A stretch of DNA of 64,000 bases, taken from positions 62,001 to 126,000 of the forward strand of contig DYJC01000011.1 of assembly GCA_020723305.1 (NCBI GenBank). The letters are read 5' to 3'. Both the position numbers and the translations under genes were made by a program. Positions 35,988-44,978 of the stretch are shown here, piece after piece (within the stretch, counting starts at the first letter, position 1; each line of letters begins with the position of its first letter). The notes beneath the pieces are model-generated. The model was not told the origin of the DNA. It saw nothing but the letters and a program-made list of their open reading frames with translations, and made no database searches. The DNA comes from Desulfosudis oleivorans (GTDB lineage: Bacteria > Desulfobacterota > Desulfobacteria > Desulfobacterales > SURF-7).

Positions 35988-37655
35988 TTATTTGAATACT
36001 GCACCTTCGCTGGCTGAAGAAACCATTTTCGCATATCTTGCCATGTAACCGGTCGTCACTTTGGGTTGAGGAGGCTTCCAGTTTGAAAACCGCTCCTCGA
36101 TCTCCTTATCGGTCAGTTGCAACATGAGTTTTTTATTTGGGATGTCTACTGAGATCAAATCTCCTTCCCTTACAATGGCAATCGGGCCCTTCTGCATACC
36201 TTCCGGTGAGATATGACCGATTGCTGCACCCCGTGTTCCGCCGGAAAAACGGCCATCGGTTATCAACGCAACATGGGCATCCAGTTTCATTCCCGCAATC
36301 GCTGAGGTCGGTGTTAACATCTCCCTCATTCCCGGACCGCCCATAGGGCCTTCGTACCGTATGACGATTACATCGCCTTTTTTAATTTTACCGCCCATAA
36401 TAGCGCTGGTGGCCTCTTCCTCTGAATCAAATACCCTTGCCGGCCCTTCATGTTTCATCATCTCTTCACAAACTGCGGATTGTTTGACGACACATCCATC
36501 CGGTGCAAGATTCCCAAAAAGTACAGCCAGTCCTCCCTGTTTGTGGTATGGGTTATTCAGTGTCCGGATCACTTCCGGCTCCAGGATTCTTGTGTGTTGA
36601 ATATTTTCCTCCACGCAGTTACCTGTCACGGTGATACAGTCCCTATGGATTAGTCCATTATCGGATAAAACCCTAAGAACAGCACTGATTCCGCCCGCTC
36701 TGTTCAGATCTTCTATATGGTGTCTGCCACCTGGGCTCAGTGAACAGAGATGAGGCGTTTTTCCGCTGATTTCGTTGATCATGTTCAGGTTGATTGGAAT
36801 GCCCGCTTCCCGGGCGATGGCCGGAAGATGAAGAACCGTATTGGTCGAACAACCCAATGCCATGTCAACAGTCAGTGCATTTTGAAAAGCTTTTTCAGTC
36901 ATTATTTTTCTGGGAGTGATCTGTTTATCAAGAAGTTCCATAATCTTCATCCCGGCCATTTTGGCCAGACGCAGGCGGGCTGCCATAACGGCAGGTATCG
37001 TACCATTACCCGGAAGGCCCATTCCAATGGCCTCGGTCAGACAGTTCATGGAATTTGCGGTGAACATTCCGGCACATGAACCGCAGGTCGGACAGGCCTC
37101 GTCTTCAATCATATTCAGCTCATCCGGGGTCATGTTGCCGGAAAGCACAGACCCAACCGATTCAAAAACCGTAACCAGATCCAGTTTTTTAGAAGGGTTT
37201 TCCGGATGTCTTCCGGCAAGCATCGGGCCACCGCTCACAATAATGGTCGGGATGTTCAGCCGCGCTGCTGCCATTAACATGCCTGGTGTTATTTTGTCAC
37301 AGTTTGTTACCATGACCATGGCATCGAAGGAATGGGCGGTTGCCATGATTTCGATGGAATCAGCAATCAGCTCCCGGCTTCCCAGGGAATATTTCATTCC
37401 CGTGTGATTCATTGCAATACCATCGCAAACCCCAATTGTTCCAAACTCCATAGGAGTGCCACCGGCCATGAGAATACCGGTTTTTACGGCTTCGACGATA
37501 TTGTTCAGGTGCATATGGCCGGGGATGATCGTATTGGCTGAATTGGCGATACCAATCATGGGTCTATCGATTTCGGTGTTGGTATATCCCATGGATTTGA
37601 ATAAAGACCGGTGAGGGGCTCTTTCAATTCCTTTTTTGACGGAATCGCTTTTCAT
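35988..37655 (-). CDS. ilvD: dihydroxy-acid dehydratase IlvD
   Basis: 555 residues. Dehydrates 2,3-dihydroxy-isovalerate and -methylvalerate with an Fe-S cluster. Cluster-linked cysteines appear in [11 protein letters not shown] and [32 protein letters not shown] and the C-terminal [17 protein letters not shown] are diagnostic. First structural gene of the operon. AAAGGAG lies 8 bases before the ATG, directly downstream of the attenuator terminator's T-run. Confidence 0.97.
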   Translation of the reverse strand: MKSDSVKKGIERAPHRSLFKSMGYTNTEIDRPMIGIANSANTIIPGHMHLNNIVEAVKTGILMAGGTPMEFGTIGVCDGIAMNHTGMKYSLGSRELIADSIEIMATAHSFDAMVMVTNCDKITPGMLMAAARLNIPTIIVSGGPMLAGRHPENPSKKLDLVTVFESVGSVLSGNMTPDELNMIEDEACPTCGSCAGMFTANSMNCLTEAIGMGLPGNGTIPAVMAARLRLAKMAGMKIMELLDKQITPRKIMTEKAFQNALTVDMALGCSTNTVLHLPAIAREAGIPINLNMINEISGKTPHLCSLSPGGRHHIEDLNRAGGISAVLRVLSDNGLIHRDCITVTGNCVEENIQHTRILEPEVIRTLNNPYHKQGGLAVLFGNLAPDGCVVKQSAVCEEMMKHEGPARVFDSEEEATSAIMGGKIKKGDVIVIRYEGPMGGPGMREMLTPTSAIAGMKLDAHVALITDGRFSGGTRGAAIGHISPEGMQKGPIAIVREGDLISVDIPNKKLMLQLTDKEIEERFSNWKPPQPKVTTGYMARYAKMVSSASEGAVFK

Positions 37656-37675
37656 TATTTTGACTCCTTTAAAAT

Positions 37676-37717
37676 AAAAAAACCGTTATCAGTTGATTCG
37701 GACTGATAACGGTTTTT
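37676..37717 (-). terminator. attenuator terminator of the ilv operon
   Basis: On the minus strand ACCGTTATCAGT (37713-37702) pairs perfectly with ACTGATAACGGT (37693-37682) over an 8-base loop; flanking A-U pairs can lengthen the stem. A T-run follows (37680-37676), 20 bp before the ilvD start. It is a strong intrinsic terminator placed between a leader peptide and the first gene. Confidence 0.9.
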
Positions 37718-37750
37718 AATGTTGATTTATTTGACTTATGCCATTATCAG
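37702..37750 (-). promoter_or_regulatory. antiterminator pairing in the ilv leader
   Basis: On the minus strand CTGATAATGG (37750-37741), which spans the leader stop codon, can pair with CCGTTATCAG (37712-37703) in the first arm of the terminator: nine Watson-Crick pairs and one G-U. The two structures exclude each other. A ribosome at the leader stop covers CTGATAATGG and allows termination; one stalled at Ile, Leu or Val codons leaves it free and prevents the terminator. This mechanism is inferred from the pairing. Confidence 0.75.
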
Positions 37751-37836
37751 CCCTTTTCCTCGCAGTAAGGTACGACCCTCACGACGAGGATGATAATAAG
37801 GATGAGGACTAAATTGATAATGACTGAATTTTTCAT
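37747..37836 (-). CDS. ilv operon leader peptide
   Basis: A 29-residue peptide from ATG 37836 to TGA 37747. Of residues 5-22, 16 of 18 are Ile, Leu or Val (totals: 6 Ile, 4 Leu, 6 Val), only Asn8 and Arg20 breaking the run; it ends VPYCEEKG. AAGGGA lies just upstream of the ATG. Its composition and place match the ilvL leader of enterobacterial ilv operons, although the sequences are not clearly alike. It serves as a translation sensor for charged branched-chain tRNAs, not as a functional protein. Confidence 0.88.
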   Translation of the reverse strand: MKNSVIINLVLILIIILVVRVVPYCEEKG

Positions 37837-37868
37837 AAATTCCCTTAATCTTTAAAAGAGATATAGCC

Positions 37869-37896
37869 TCTATCATGAATTGCTAAAAAAAGTCAA
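37869..37896 (-). promoter_or_regulatory. possible promoter of the ilv operon
   Basis: On the minus strand -35 TTGACT (37896-37891), 16-bp spacer and a weak -10 GATAGA (37874-37869), about 30 bases before the leader peptide start. The -35 is good, the -10 poor, but the position fits an attenuator leader. Confidence 0.35.
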
Positions 37897-38031
37897 GAAT
37901 TATTATGGTTTTTTTTGTGGATTATGATAATCACTCCACTGATCGGATGAAACGATAGTTGTTTTCAATGGGAATCAATTTTGATATGCATAAATTTCTT
38001 TATGGTATCGGATCAAACCGGAGGCACAAGA

Positions 38032-39393
38032 ATGGACAGGTTAAAAGCGTTATCCGTACTGGATGGAAGATATGAACCCATAACAAATCCACTCAGCGAA
38101 ATTTTTTCCGAATACGGGCTGATCAAGCATCGAATTATTGTTGAAATTCAATGGCTGAAATTTCTGACAAACGAGTTAAACCTTGCGAAAATCCAGACCC
38201 AGGATCTTCAGAAACTGGATACCATTATTGCAGACTTTCATTCCGGTTCTGCAGAACAGGTGAAAGGGATTGAAAAAACAACCAATCATGATGTAAAAGC
38301 GGTCGAGTATTTTATCAAGGAAAAACTCTCAACTGCCGGGCTTTCATCCATAAAGGAATGGGTTCATTTTTCCTGCACTTCGGAAGACATTAACAATACC
38401 GCATATGCATTGATGTTGAAAAAAGGAAGGGATTTTGCTGCTGAAACAGTGAATGAGCTTCTGAAGCGGATGGAGGATCTGGGGCGGCAATACAAATCAA
38501 TTCCGATGATGTCCAGAACCCATGGTCAGCCTGCCTCTCCAACCACTGTGGGCAAGGAATTTATCAATTTTGCATGGCGGATTCGCGAAGAGATAAACAA
38601 ATTCAAAGAAACGGACATTCAGGGTAAATTCAACGGCGCCACTGGAAATTTTAACGCCCATGCGTTTGTATTCCCTCAAATTGACTGGATCGAGGCGAGC
38701 CGGAAATTTCTTGGAGAATATCTTAATATTACACCTCTTTTATACACAACCCAGATTAATCCCTATAACTATATCTCCATCTTGCTTCATAATTTGATTC
38801 GTATCGCAGCAATTACCATCGATCTTGACCGGGATATGTGGGGGTATATCTCACTGGGTTATTTCAAACAGAAGGTAAAGAAAGGTGAGGTGGGTTCCTC
38901 GACCATGCCACATAAGGTCAATCCTATTGATTTTGAAAACAGTGAAGGGAACATGGGAATAGCGATTTCCATGGCGGAACACCTTGCTGTTAAGCTCCTG
39001 CAATCCAGATTTCAGAGGGATTTATCAGACAGCACAGTTCTGAGAAACCTGGGTGCCATATTCGGCTATTTCCAGATTGGCCTGAAGAGTACACTAAAGG
39101 GGCTTGGCCGAATTGATCTTAACCAGGATATCATTGAAAACGATCTGGAAAATAATCAGGAGCTGCTCGCAGAGCCGATTCAGACCGCTATGCGTGTTTT
39201 TGGGGAAGAAAACCCCTATGAAAAATTGAAAGAGCTGACACAGGGGAAAAAAATCACCAGAAAATCGCTGGATGCTTTTATTGATAAACTTGAAAAAGTT
39301 CCACCGGATTTTAAAACCAGAATGAAACAGCTTTATGTGAATAATTATGTTGGAATAGCAGAAAAGCTTGTGGATGAATATTTTTTAGAATAG
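38032..39393 (+). CDS. purB: adenylosuccinate lyase PurB
   Basis: 453 residues. Acts twice in purine synthesis: SAICAR to AICAR, and adenylosuccinate to AMP. Marks: ALSVLDGRYEP opening as in the E. coli-type long PurB, SRTHGQPASPTTVGKE with the catalytic His, and the signature GSSTMPHKVNPIDFENSEGN. The frame is open from 37981, but ATG 38032 has GGAGG upstream and matches the family start. The gene is divergent from the ilv operon and is the last housekeeping gene before the polysaccharide locus. Confidence 0.96.
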   Translation: MDRLKALSVLDGRYEPITNPLSEIFSEYGLIKHRIIVEIQWLKFLTNELNLAKIQTQDLQKLDTIIADFHSGSAEQVKGIEKTTNHDVKAVEYFIKEKLSTAGLSSIKEWVHFSCTSEDINNTAYALMLKKGRDFAAETVNELLKRMEDLGRQYKSIPMMSRTHGQPASPTTVGKEFINFAWRIREEINKFKETDIQGKFNGATGNFNAHAFVFPQIDWIEASRKFLGEYLNITPLLYTTQINPYNYISILLHNLIRIAAITIDLDRDMWGYISLGYFKQKVKKGEVGSSTMPHKVNPIDFENSEGNMGIAISMAEHLAVKLLQSRFQRDLSDSTVLRNLGAIFGYFQIGLKSTLKGLGRIDLNQDIIENDLENNQELLAEPIQTAMRVFGEENPYEKLKELTQGKKITRKSLDAFIDKLEKVPPDFKTRMKQLYVNNYVGIAEKLVDEYFLE

Positions 39394-39494
39394 CAAAAAA
39401 ATAAGACTTCAACATTATCTTTGTCACCCGAATAATCTTGACATCAATTTTTAAATATGTTCAATTGCTGAACGCAAATAATGATTTATAAATA

Positions 39495-39615
39495 GAGCCA
39501 ATTTCAAAACTATTATAAAGCGTCACACCGGCGAAAGTCAGTGCTCAGAAAAGAGCTGAAAATACTGGATTTTAGTTTTCGCCGGAACTACACAACAGGC
39601 TTTTGAAATTGGCTC
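39495..39615 (+). mobile_element. MITE-like palindromic element, left flank of the glycan locus
   Basis: 121 bp with perfect 15-bp terminal inverted repeats (GAGCCAATTTCAAAA and TTTTGAAATTGGCTC) and an inner inverted repeat CCGGCGAAA/TTTCGCCGG, so the whole unit can fold as one long hairpin. It has no coding capacity. The first 62 bases are identical to the reverse complement of the element at 60867-60988. It occupies most of the 427-bp gap between purB and the regulator gene; the rest of that gap shows a TTGACA at 39438 without a fair -10 and nothing else. Confidence 0.8.
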
Positions 39616-39820
39616 AATATTTAAAATAGTAATCCTTAGAAATATTTCCTTACTCTGCTGTAAGCCACCAGGCGGAGCTGTCTTGAGACCTTTGAAAAAC
39701 TATCCGGATTAAATTTCTCCTTCACTTTATATGGTAGAGGTTTTTAAACTACCAAATACTAATTTTCGAAACCCGCAGTCAGAATTATTCTTACAACGAT
39801 CATACTAAGGTCTCACGAAA

Positions 39821-40402
39821 ATGGACCAACAAGAGCTAAGAACGCTAAAAATTCTTGAAGAAATTGAAAGGGATCAAAGTGCCGGTCAGCGCGAGCTCGC
39901 CAAGAAACTTAATATTTCGTTAGGGCTGGTGAACTCATTTATTAAAAGATTGGTTCACAAAGGCTATTTCAAAGTCACGATGATACCAAAAAACCGAATC
40001 AAGTATATACTCACTCCTAATGGATTCGCCGAAAAATCTCGTCTTACATATGAATATTTTAAATTTTCATATCGATTTTACAAGGATGCTCGTTTCAAGT
40101 TGAATGAACTATTTTTAAGGTTATCGAATAAAGGTATAAACAGAATTGTTTTTTATGGATTAAGTGATTTGTCTGAGATAGCCTATTTATCCCTGCAGGA
40201 AACCAATATTCTTATGGTCGCAATTGTGGATGAGCGGAAAGTCGGCGAAAGATTTTTTCAAACAACAGTAAAAGATCCTATCATATTAAAATCGATATCT
40301 TTTGATAAAATTTTAATAACAGCCGATGAACAATTGGACGACAATGTCTTAAAAATTATTAACTACAACATAAATCAGGACAAGATTGAATCTTTACTAT
40401 AA
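39821..40402 (+). CDS. winged-helix regulator with Rossmann-like C-terminal domain
   Basis: 193 residues. Residues 1-75 form a MarR/Lrp-like winged helix: LRTLKILEEIERDQSAGQRE, LAKKLNISLGLVNSFIKRL, then the wing (KVTMIPKNRIKYILTPNGF). Residues about 105-193 look like a nucleotide-binding Rossmann half-domain (RIVFYGLSDLSEIAYLSLQ, VAIVDERKVGERFF, KILITADEQ), similar in kind to the first soluble domain of FlaA1/CapD. Winged-helix genes of this type often open exopolysaccharide loci and are named EPS-associated MarR regulators. It probably senses a nucleotide sugar or cofactor and controls the genes downstream; this is inference. Confidence 0.72.
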   Translation: MDQQELRTLKILEEIERDQSAGQRELAKKLNISLGLVNSFIKRLVHKGYFKVTMIPKNRIKYILTPNGFAEKSRLTYEYFKFSYRFYKDARFKLNELFLRLSNKGINRIVFYGLSDLSEIAYLSLQETNILMVAIVDERKVGERFFQTTVKDPIILKSISFDKILITADEQLDDNVLKIINYNINQDKIESLL

Positions 40403-40415
40403 CATATCATATATT

Positions 40416-40436
40416 CAAACATATAATAAATGTTTG
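40416..40436. promoter_or_regulatory. perfect palindrome, candidate operator of the locus regulator
   Basis: CAAACAT-N7-ATGTTTG with an A+T spacer, in the 104-bp gap between the regulator gene and the dehydratase gene. The size and symmetry suit a winged-helix dimer. No T-run follows, which speaks against a terminator. Confidence 0.4.
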
Positions 40437-40506
40437 TCTGCCTACGATGCTTAGTTATTTCTACTATGCAAATTCAACATTTAACTGTTTGTAATGGGAA
40501 TAATAA

Positions 40507-42408
40507 TTGAAAAAAATATTATTAAAAAATAAAAGTATCTTAGTGTTTACGGATATTATGCTTCTGGCAATAGTATATATTTTTTCATACGTACTAAGAT
40601 TTGAAGGCAAACTTGATGACCAAACAATTTTTAATGTGAAATATACTATTCTTCCGATCATTTCTTGTAAAATAGCTATTTTTTCGTATTTCAACCTCTA
40701 TAAAGGAATGTGGCGATATACGGGGATCGTTGATTTAATTAATATCATTAAAGCTATTGTGACAAGCAATCTGATTATTGTTGCATTTATTCTAATGTCT
40801 ACAGGATTTATTGGTTTTTCTCGATCCGTTTTTCTAATTGATGCTGTTTTTTCATTGCTGTTTATTGCCGGAATAAGGTTGGTAATCAGGCTAATTCTTT
40901 CCCCTTCAATTCAAAGTAATAGTTTTTTACATAGCAAACAGGAAAATGGATTGAAAAAATTGATAATTATTGGAGCCGGTGATGCCGGCGAAAAGGTTGT
41001 CAGAGAAATCAATGATAATCCAAGAATGAAATATAAGGTTGTTGGCTTTATAGATGATAATAAAAAAAAATTTGGAATGCATATCCACGGTATTCAGGTT
41101 TATGGCAGTGTTGACAATTTAAGCAGCGTTGTTCAGGAAAAAAAGGTTGATGAAATTCTAATCGCAATTCCTTCTGCCGTAGGCGAGAATATGAGACGCA
41201 TTGTGGATGCATGTAATTCGATTAAGATTCCGTTTAAGACGTTGCCGGGCATGGGAGAACTGATTGATGGGCACATAAGCATCAAAACAATTCGAGATAT
41301 TTCCTATAAGGACCTGTTAAAAAGACATCCTGTTCGATTAGAGAATAATAAAATTTCAGAATTTTTAAATAACAAGTGTATATTTGTTACGGGAGCCGGT
41401 GGCTCTATAGGATCAGAATTATGTCGGCAAATTATAAAGTATGAACCCGCCCTAGTCGTATTATTTGATGCGAGTGAAAGCAACCTATACTCTATCCAGA
41501 TGGAATTAAAACATGATAAAACATACCTTAAATACAGAACGGTACTGGGACGAATACAGGATCATTTACTAGTGGATGACCTGTTTAAAAAATATAAGCC
41601 CAATATTGTTTTCCATGCAGCTGCTTATAAGCATGTCCCTCTGGTTGAAAGGAATCCTTGGGAAGCGATCTACTCAAATATTATAGGTACTCAAGTTTTG
41701 ATAAATGCTTCTGTAAAGCATCGAGTTGAACGATTTGTTTTAGTATCTTCCGATAAAGCAGTTCGTCCTACGAACGTTATGGGAACGAGTAAAAGAGTGG
41801 TTGAAAAGTTACTCCAGCTTCAAAATAATAATACCACAAAATTTATGGCTGTACGATTCGGTAATGTGATTGGCTCTTCAGGGTCGGTAGTACCTCTTTT
41901 TTTAAATCAGATAAAAAAAGGTGGTCCCATTACAGTCACACATCCTGAAATAACACGTTTTTTTATGACCATTGAAGAAGCGGCACAACTTATCCTTCAG
42001 GCGTTTACAATGGGTGAGGGTGGTGAAATTTTCATTTTGAAAATGGGGACTCCGATAAAAATAGTCGATATCGCAAATGATTTAATCAAATTATCGGGAA
42101 ATGAAATGAAAGATATTAAAATTGTTTTCACCGGCCTGAGACCAGGAGAGAAGCTTTATGAAGAGTTAATCACGGAAGGGGAGGGGATCGTCGAGACGGA
42201 TCATGAAAAAATATTAGTATTGAAGAAAAATGCGTGTTCGAGTGAGGATATGTCAATTGAAACTCAGCAGGAGTGCATCTCAGACATTGATTCTAAAATT
42301 TCAAAATTGATACAATTGGCGGAAAAGCATGATTCCAGGGCAATCAAGGCGACATTAAAAACAATCGTTCCGGAATATGTAATTCATGATGATGAAGCGG
42401 TTATCTGA
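40507..42408 (+). CDS. membrane nucleotide-sugar 4,6-dehydratase (FlaA1/CapD/PglF family)
   Basis: 633 residues. Four transmembrane helices (about 10-130), a first Rossmann domain (KKLIIIGAGDAGEKVVREI at about 155), then an extended SDR catalytic domain from about 290 (FVTGAGGSIGSELCRQI). The active-site region is SSDKAVRPTNVMGTSKRVVEK, in which Met takes the place of the usual Tyr, as is normal for this long-form family. It likely converts UDP-GlcNAc to UDP-2-acetamido-4-keto-2,6-dideoxyhexose at the inner membrane, a precursor of QuiNAc, FucNAc or bacillosamine-type sugars. TTG start with GGGA upstream. First biosynthetic gene of the locus. Confidence 0.9.
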   Translation: MKKILLKNKSILVFTDIMLLAIVYIFSYVLRFEGKLDDQTIFNVKYTILPIISCKIAIFSYFNLYKGMWRYTGIVDLINIIKAIVTSNLIIVAFILMSTGFIGFSRSVFLIDAVFSLLFIAGIRLVIRLILSPSIQSNSFLHSKQENGLKKLIIIGAGDAGEKVVREINDNPRMKYKVVGFIDDNKKKFGMHIHGIQVYGSVDNLSSVVQEKKVDEILIAIPSAVGENMRRIVDACNSIKIPFKTLPGMGELIDGHISIKTIRDISYKDLLKRHPVRLENNKISEFLNNKCIFVTGAGGSIGSELCRQIIKYEPALVVLFDASESNLYSIQMELKHDKTYLKYRTVLGRIQDHLLVDDLFKKYKPNIVFHAAAYKHVPLVERNPWEAIYSNIIGTQVLINASVKHRVERFVLVSSDKAVRPTNVMGTSKRVVEKLLQLQNNNTTKFMAVRFGNVIGSSGSVVPLFLNQIKKGGPITVTHPEITRFFMTIEEAAQLILQAFTMGEGGEIFILKMGTPIKIVDIANDLIKLSGNEMKDIKIVFTGLRPGEKLYEELITEGEGIVETDHEKILVLKKNACSSEDMSIETQQECISDIDSKISKLIQLAEKHDSRAIKATLKTIVPEYVIHDDEAVI

Positions 42409-42471
42409 TACTTTTTATATTTTCACTGTATCTATATGGACAGATTGCATTGTTACGGGAGACAAAGAAAT

Positions 42472-43533
42472 ATGAACCTGACGAATAATCAATACGAAAA
42501 AGAGATCACGCTGATTGACTGTTTTCGATTTATCTGGAAATGGAAATTGTTAATCATTTGCTTTTTAGCCATTTGGACGATCGGGGTTTCTTTTTTCATC
42601 GCAAATACAGATGGGAATAACCGAAAATACCGGGTTGAGATGGTACTGGAACCAGGATTAAAAGGAATCGACGAGAACGGGAAATATATTTATATTGATT
42701 CGCCATCACAAATCAAAGCCCTTATTGAGGGAGAGATAATATATGATTTAATAGATCAGATTCCCAAAAAAGACCTTGTGAAACCAACAGAAAAAATTAA
42801 AATTTTTCCATCACTATCCAAGTATTCAAATAGGTTGGATGTATACACGGAAACAAGTCATGCAGAAGATGGCTTGACTATTTTAGAATTATTATCAAGA
42901 CTTATAACAAGTCGATATGCTCAAATCGCAACGAATCTAAAAGAAGCTTTACAGAAAAAGATTGAAGTTGAAAAGTTAAAAATTACATCCCTTAAGAAGA
43001 AGACTGAATTCACTAATCAAAATTTAAAAAGATTAAAAAAATTATTGCCTTTAATAATGAAAAGAAAAGAAGTGATAAATGATCTGGATGCCTTGCAATT
43101 GTCTAAAAAAGATAAGAAAAAGGAACTCAACTATACCAAGGGATCTGAATTCATCCTCATGTATGAAGCTGATATAGCAATGAGAAAACTCATGTATGAA
43201 ACTGATATGGTATTGAAAAAACATGAATTAGAAAATTACTACATGACACAGATGGATGTTGCTTTATCAGCAATAAGATCAGAGGAAGCCTTATTGACTG
43301 AAATTGATAATGAAATTGAAAGCATATCAAAAATGATTCTGAATTACGAAAAAGAAAAGAGCTTAATCAAAAATATACAAATAATCGTACCCCCTACAGC
43401 GAAAGTAGAGTCGCCTTATAAAATGGTAATAAGCAATTTGCCGCTCATTGTATTATTCGGTTTGTTTTTATCTATTACTATTTCGTTACTTATTGAATAT
43501 ATTGGTAAGTATAGAAGTGCGCCGATTAAGTAA
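42472..43533 (+). CDS. Wzz-like chain-length determinant
   Basis: 353 residues. Topology of polysaccharide co-polymerases: an N-terminal transmembrane helix (about 24-46), a long charged and partly coiled-coil periplasmic part rich in Lys and Glu (about 150-310), and a C-terminal transmembrane helix (NLPLIVLFGLFLSITISLLIEY). VPPTAKVESPYK before the last helix is the Pro-rich family motif. It lacks a tyrosine-kinase domain. It should set the length of the polymer made by a Wzy enzyme. ATG 42472 with GGGAG upstream is preferred over ATG 42436. Confidence 0.8.
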   Translation: MNLTNNQYEKEITLIDCFRFIWKWKLLIICFLAIWTIGVSFFIANTDGNNRKYRVEMVLEPGLKGIDENGKYIYIDSPSQIKALIEGEIIYDLIDQIPKKDLVKPTEKIKIFPSLSKYSNRLDVYTETSHAEDGLTILELLSRLITSRYAQIATNLKEALQKKIEVEKLKITSLKKKTEFTNQNLKRLKKLLPLIMKRKEVINDLDALQLSKKDKKKELNYTKGSEFILMYEADIAMRKLMYETDMVLKKHELENYYMTQMDVALSAIRSEEALLTEIDNEIESISKMILNYEKEKSLIKNIQIIVPPTAKVESPYKMVISNLPLIVLFGLFLSITISLLIEYIGKYRSAPIK

Positions 43534-43575
43534 TCTTTTATCCAAACAGACACCTTAAAGTGGTTATAAATCATC

Positions 43576-44952
43576 ATGGAAACAAAAAATAAATTTAAAA
43601 AAGATTTTATCGCTGTCTTTTTTGCAAAAATCGGTTTTGTTATACTAAAAATAGCGATGGGGATTTTAATCGCCAGAGTCCTTGGACCTTTTGGGAAAGG
43701 GATATACGTTGCTGTCGGGCGTTTATCGGGGATTTTATCAACAATCAGCTCATTCAGTATTGGTGAGTCTTTAATCTTCTTCTTGGGACGAAAAAAGATC
43801 AAGTCTCTTGAAATTGTAGGAACATCCTTTTTTATATCCATTGTTTGCTCTCTTCTTGCACTTGTTGTCCTTTTTGTGTTTCAAGATACCATCGAACATC
43901 ACTTTTTTAAGGAATTCAAGGCTAATATCTATTGGATAATTTACCTGCTGATACCCTTTACGATGTTTAACAGCTTTGTCGCTTACGCCTTAAAGGGGCT
44001 TGAAAAATTTAAAGATTATAACACGCTAAGTATAATTATTACGATTGTAAAAATATTGTTAACGGCTTTTTGTTTCTATTTCATTGCCGGGGATTACACG
44101 ACTGCACTGATTGCGCTTATAGCGGTCTCAGCGATACAAAGCATATGGGGGCTTATTCTACTTTTCAGATACTCAATGGGTCGCTTTCGTGTTTCCTGGA
44201 AAAATTTATATCCACTCACACGATATGGTCTGTTGACTCATTTTGGAAGTATTTTTGATGAGCTGGAAAATCAGGTAGATATTTTCCTGCTGCTTTACTT
44301 TTTATCTCCTGCAAGTGTTGGGATCTATTCTGCTGCCTGGGCGATTGCCTCATTACTCCAATATATCGCCAATTCACTCAATGTGATTTTATTTCCAAAG
44401 ATTTCTTCGATTCCTGAAAAAGAAGTCGCACTTGATTTTACCCATAAGTCGATTCGGTGTTTGTTGTTCATTTGTTTTGCGGCTTCCGTTTTTATCGTGA
44501 TAACGGCATATCCCCTTATACGCATTTGTTATGGAGCTGAGTTCATTGATGCATTTTGGGTTACCATCATACTCCTTCCCGCCATGATTGCGGATGTGGT
44601 TTTCAGGACGCTTTTTTCATGGTTTAAAGGTACTGGGAAGCCTTTAGTGACAAGCGTTTTTACCGGGTTAAGTGTGCTTATCAATACTTTCTTTAATATT
44701 TTGCTGATTCCTCCTTACGGGATTACAGGTGCTGCGATATCCGCCGTTATTTCATATAATCTCAGAACTATACTTTTGGTTAATTATTTCATTAAAATTA
44801 CGGATTCGACTTTCCGGGATACGATAGTCATTAAAAGAAATGAAATTGAGATTATTACTAAATGGATAATCAGTTACATTCACGGAATCGTCAAGATCAA
44901 AAAAACGGTGCCAGAGCAACCGCTTGTGAAGCCTTTTGAAGGTATTAAATAA
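43576..44952 (+). CDS. wzx: Wzx-like polysaccharide flippase
   Basis: 458 residues of the MOP/PST exporter superfamily with about 12-14 hydrophobic helices: FIAVFFAKIGFVILKIAMGILIARVLGPFGKGIY at the N-terminus is characteristic (here with the usual GRVLGP-like motif). It flips undecaprenyl-linked repeat units across the inner membrane. Together with Wzz and a Wzy-like protein it marks the locus as Wzx/Wzy-dependent, not ABC-transporter dependent. 43 bp after the Wzz-like gene. Confidence 0.87.
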   Translation: METKNKFKKDFIAVFFAKIGFVILKIAMGILIARVLGPFGKGIYVAVGRLSGILSTISSFSIGESLIFFLGRKKIKSLEIVGTSFFISIVCSLLALVVLFVFQDTIEHHFFKEFKANIYWIIYLLIPFTMFNSFVAYALKGLEKFKDYNTLSIIITIVKILLTAFCFYFIAGDYTTALIALIAVSAIQSIWGLILLFRYSMGRFRVSWKNLYPLTRYGLLTHFGSIFDELENQVDIFLLLYFLSPASVGIYSAAWAIASLLQYIANSLNVILFPKISSIPEKEVALDFTHKSIRCLLFICFAASVFIVITAYPLIRICYGAEFIDAFWVTIILLPAMIADVVFRTLFSWFKGTGKPLVTSVFTGLSVLINTFFNILLIPPYGITGAAISAVISYNLRTILLVNYFIKITDSTFRDTIVIKRNEIEIITKWIISYIHGIVKIKKTVPEQPLVKPFEGIK

Positions 44953-44978
44953 AAGATTATCTACTCCGGATCAATAAT

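Noticed and set aside
39438-39466. TTGACA with TCAATT 17 bp downstream before the glycan locus
   Set aside because: The -10 is poor and the repeat element would separate it from the regulator gene; not strong enough to call.
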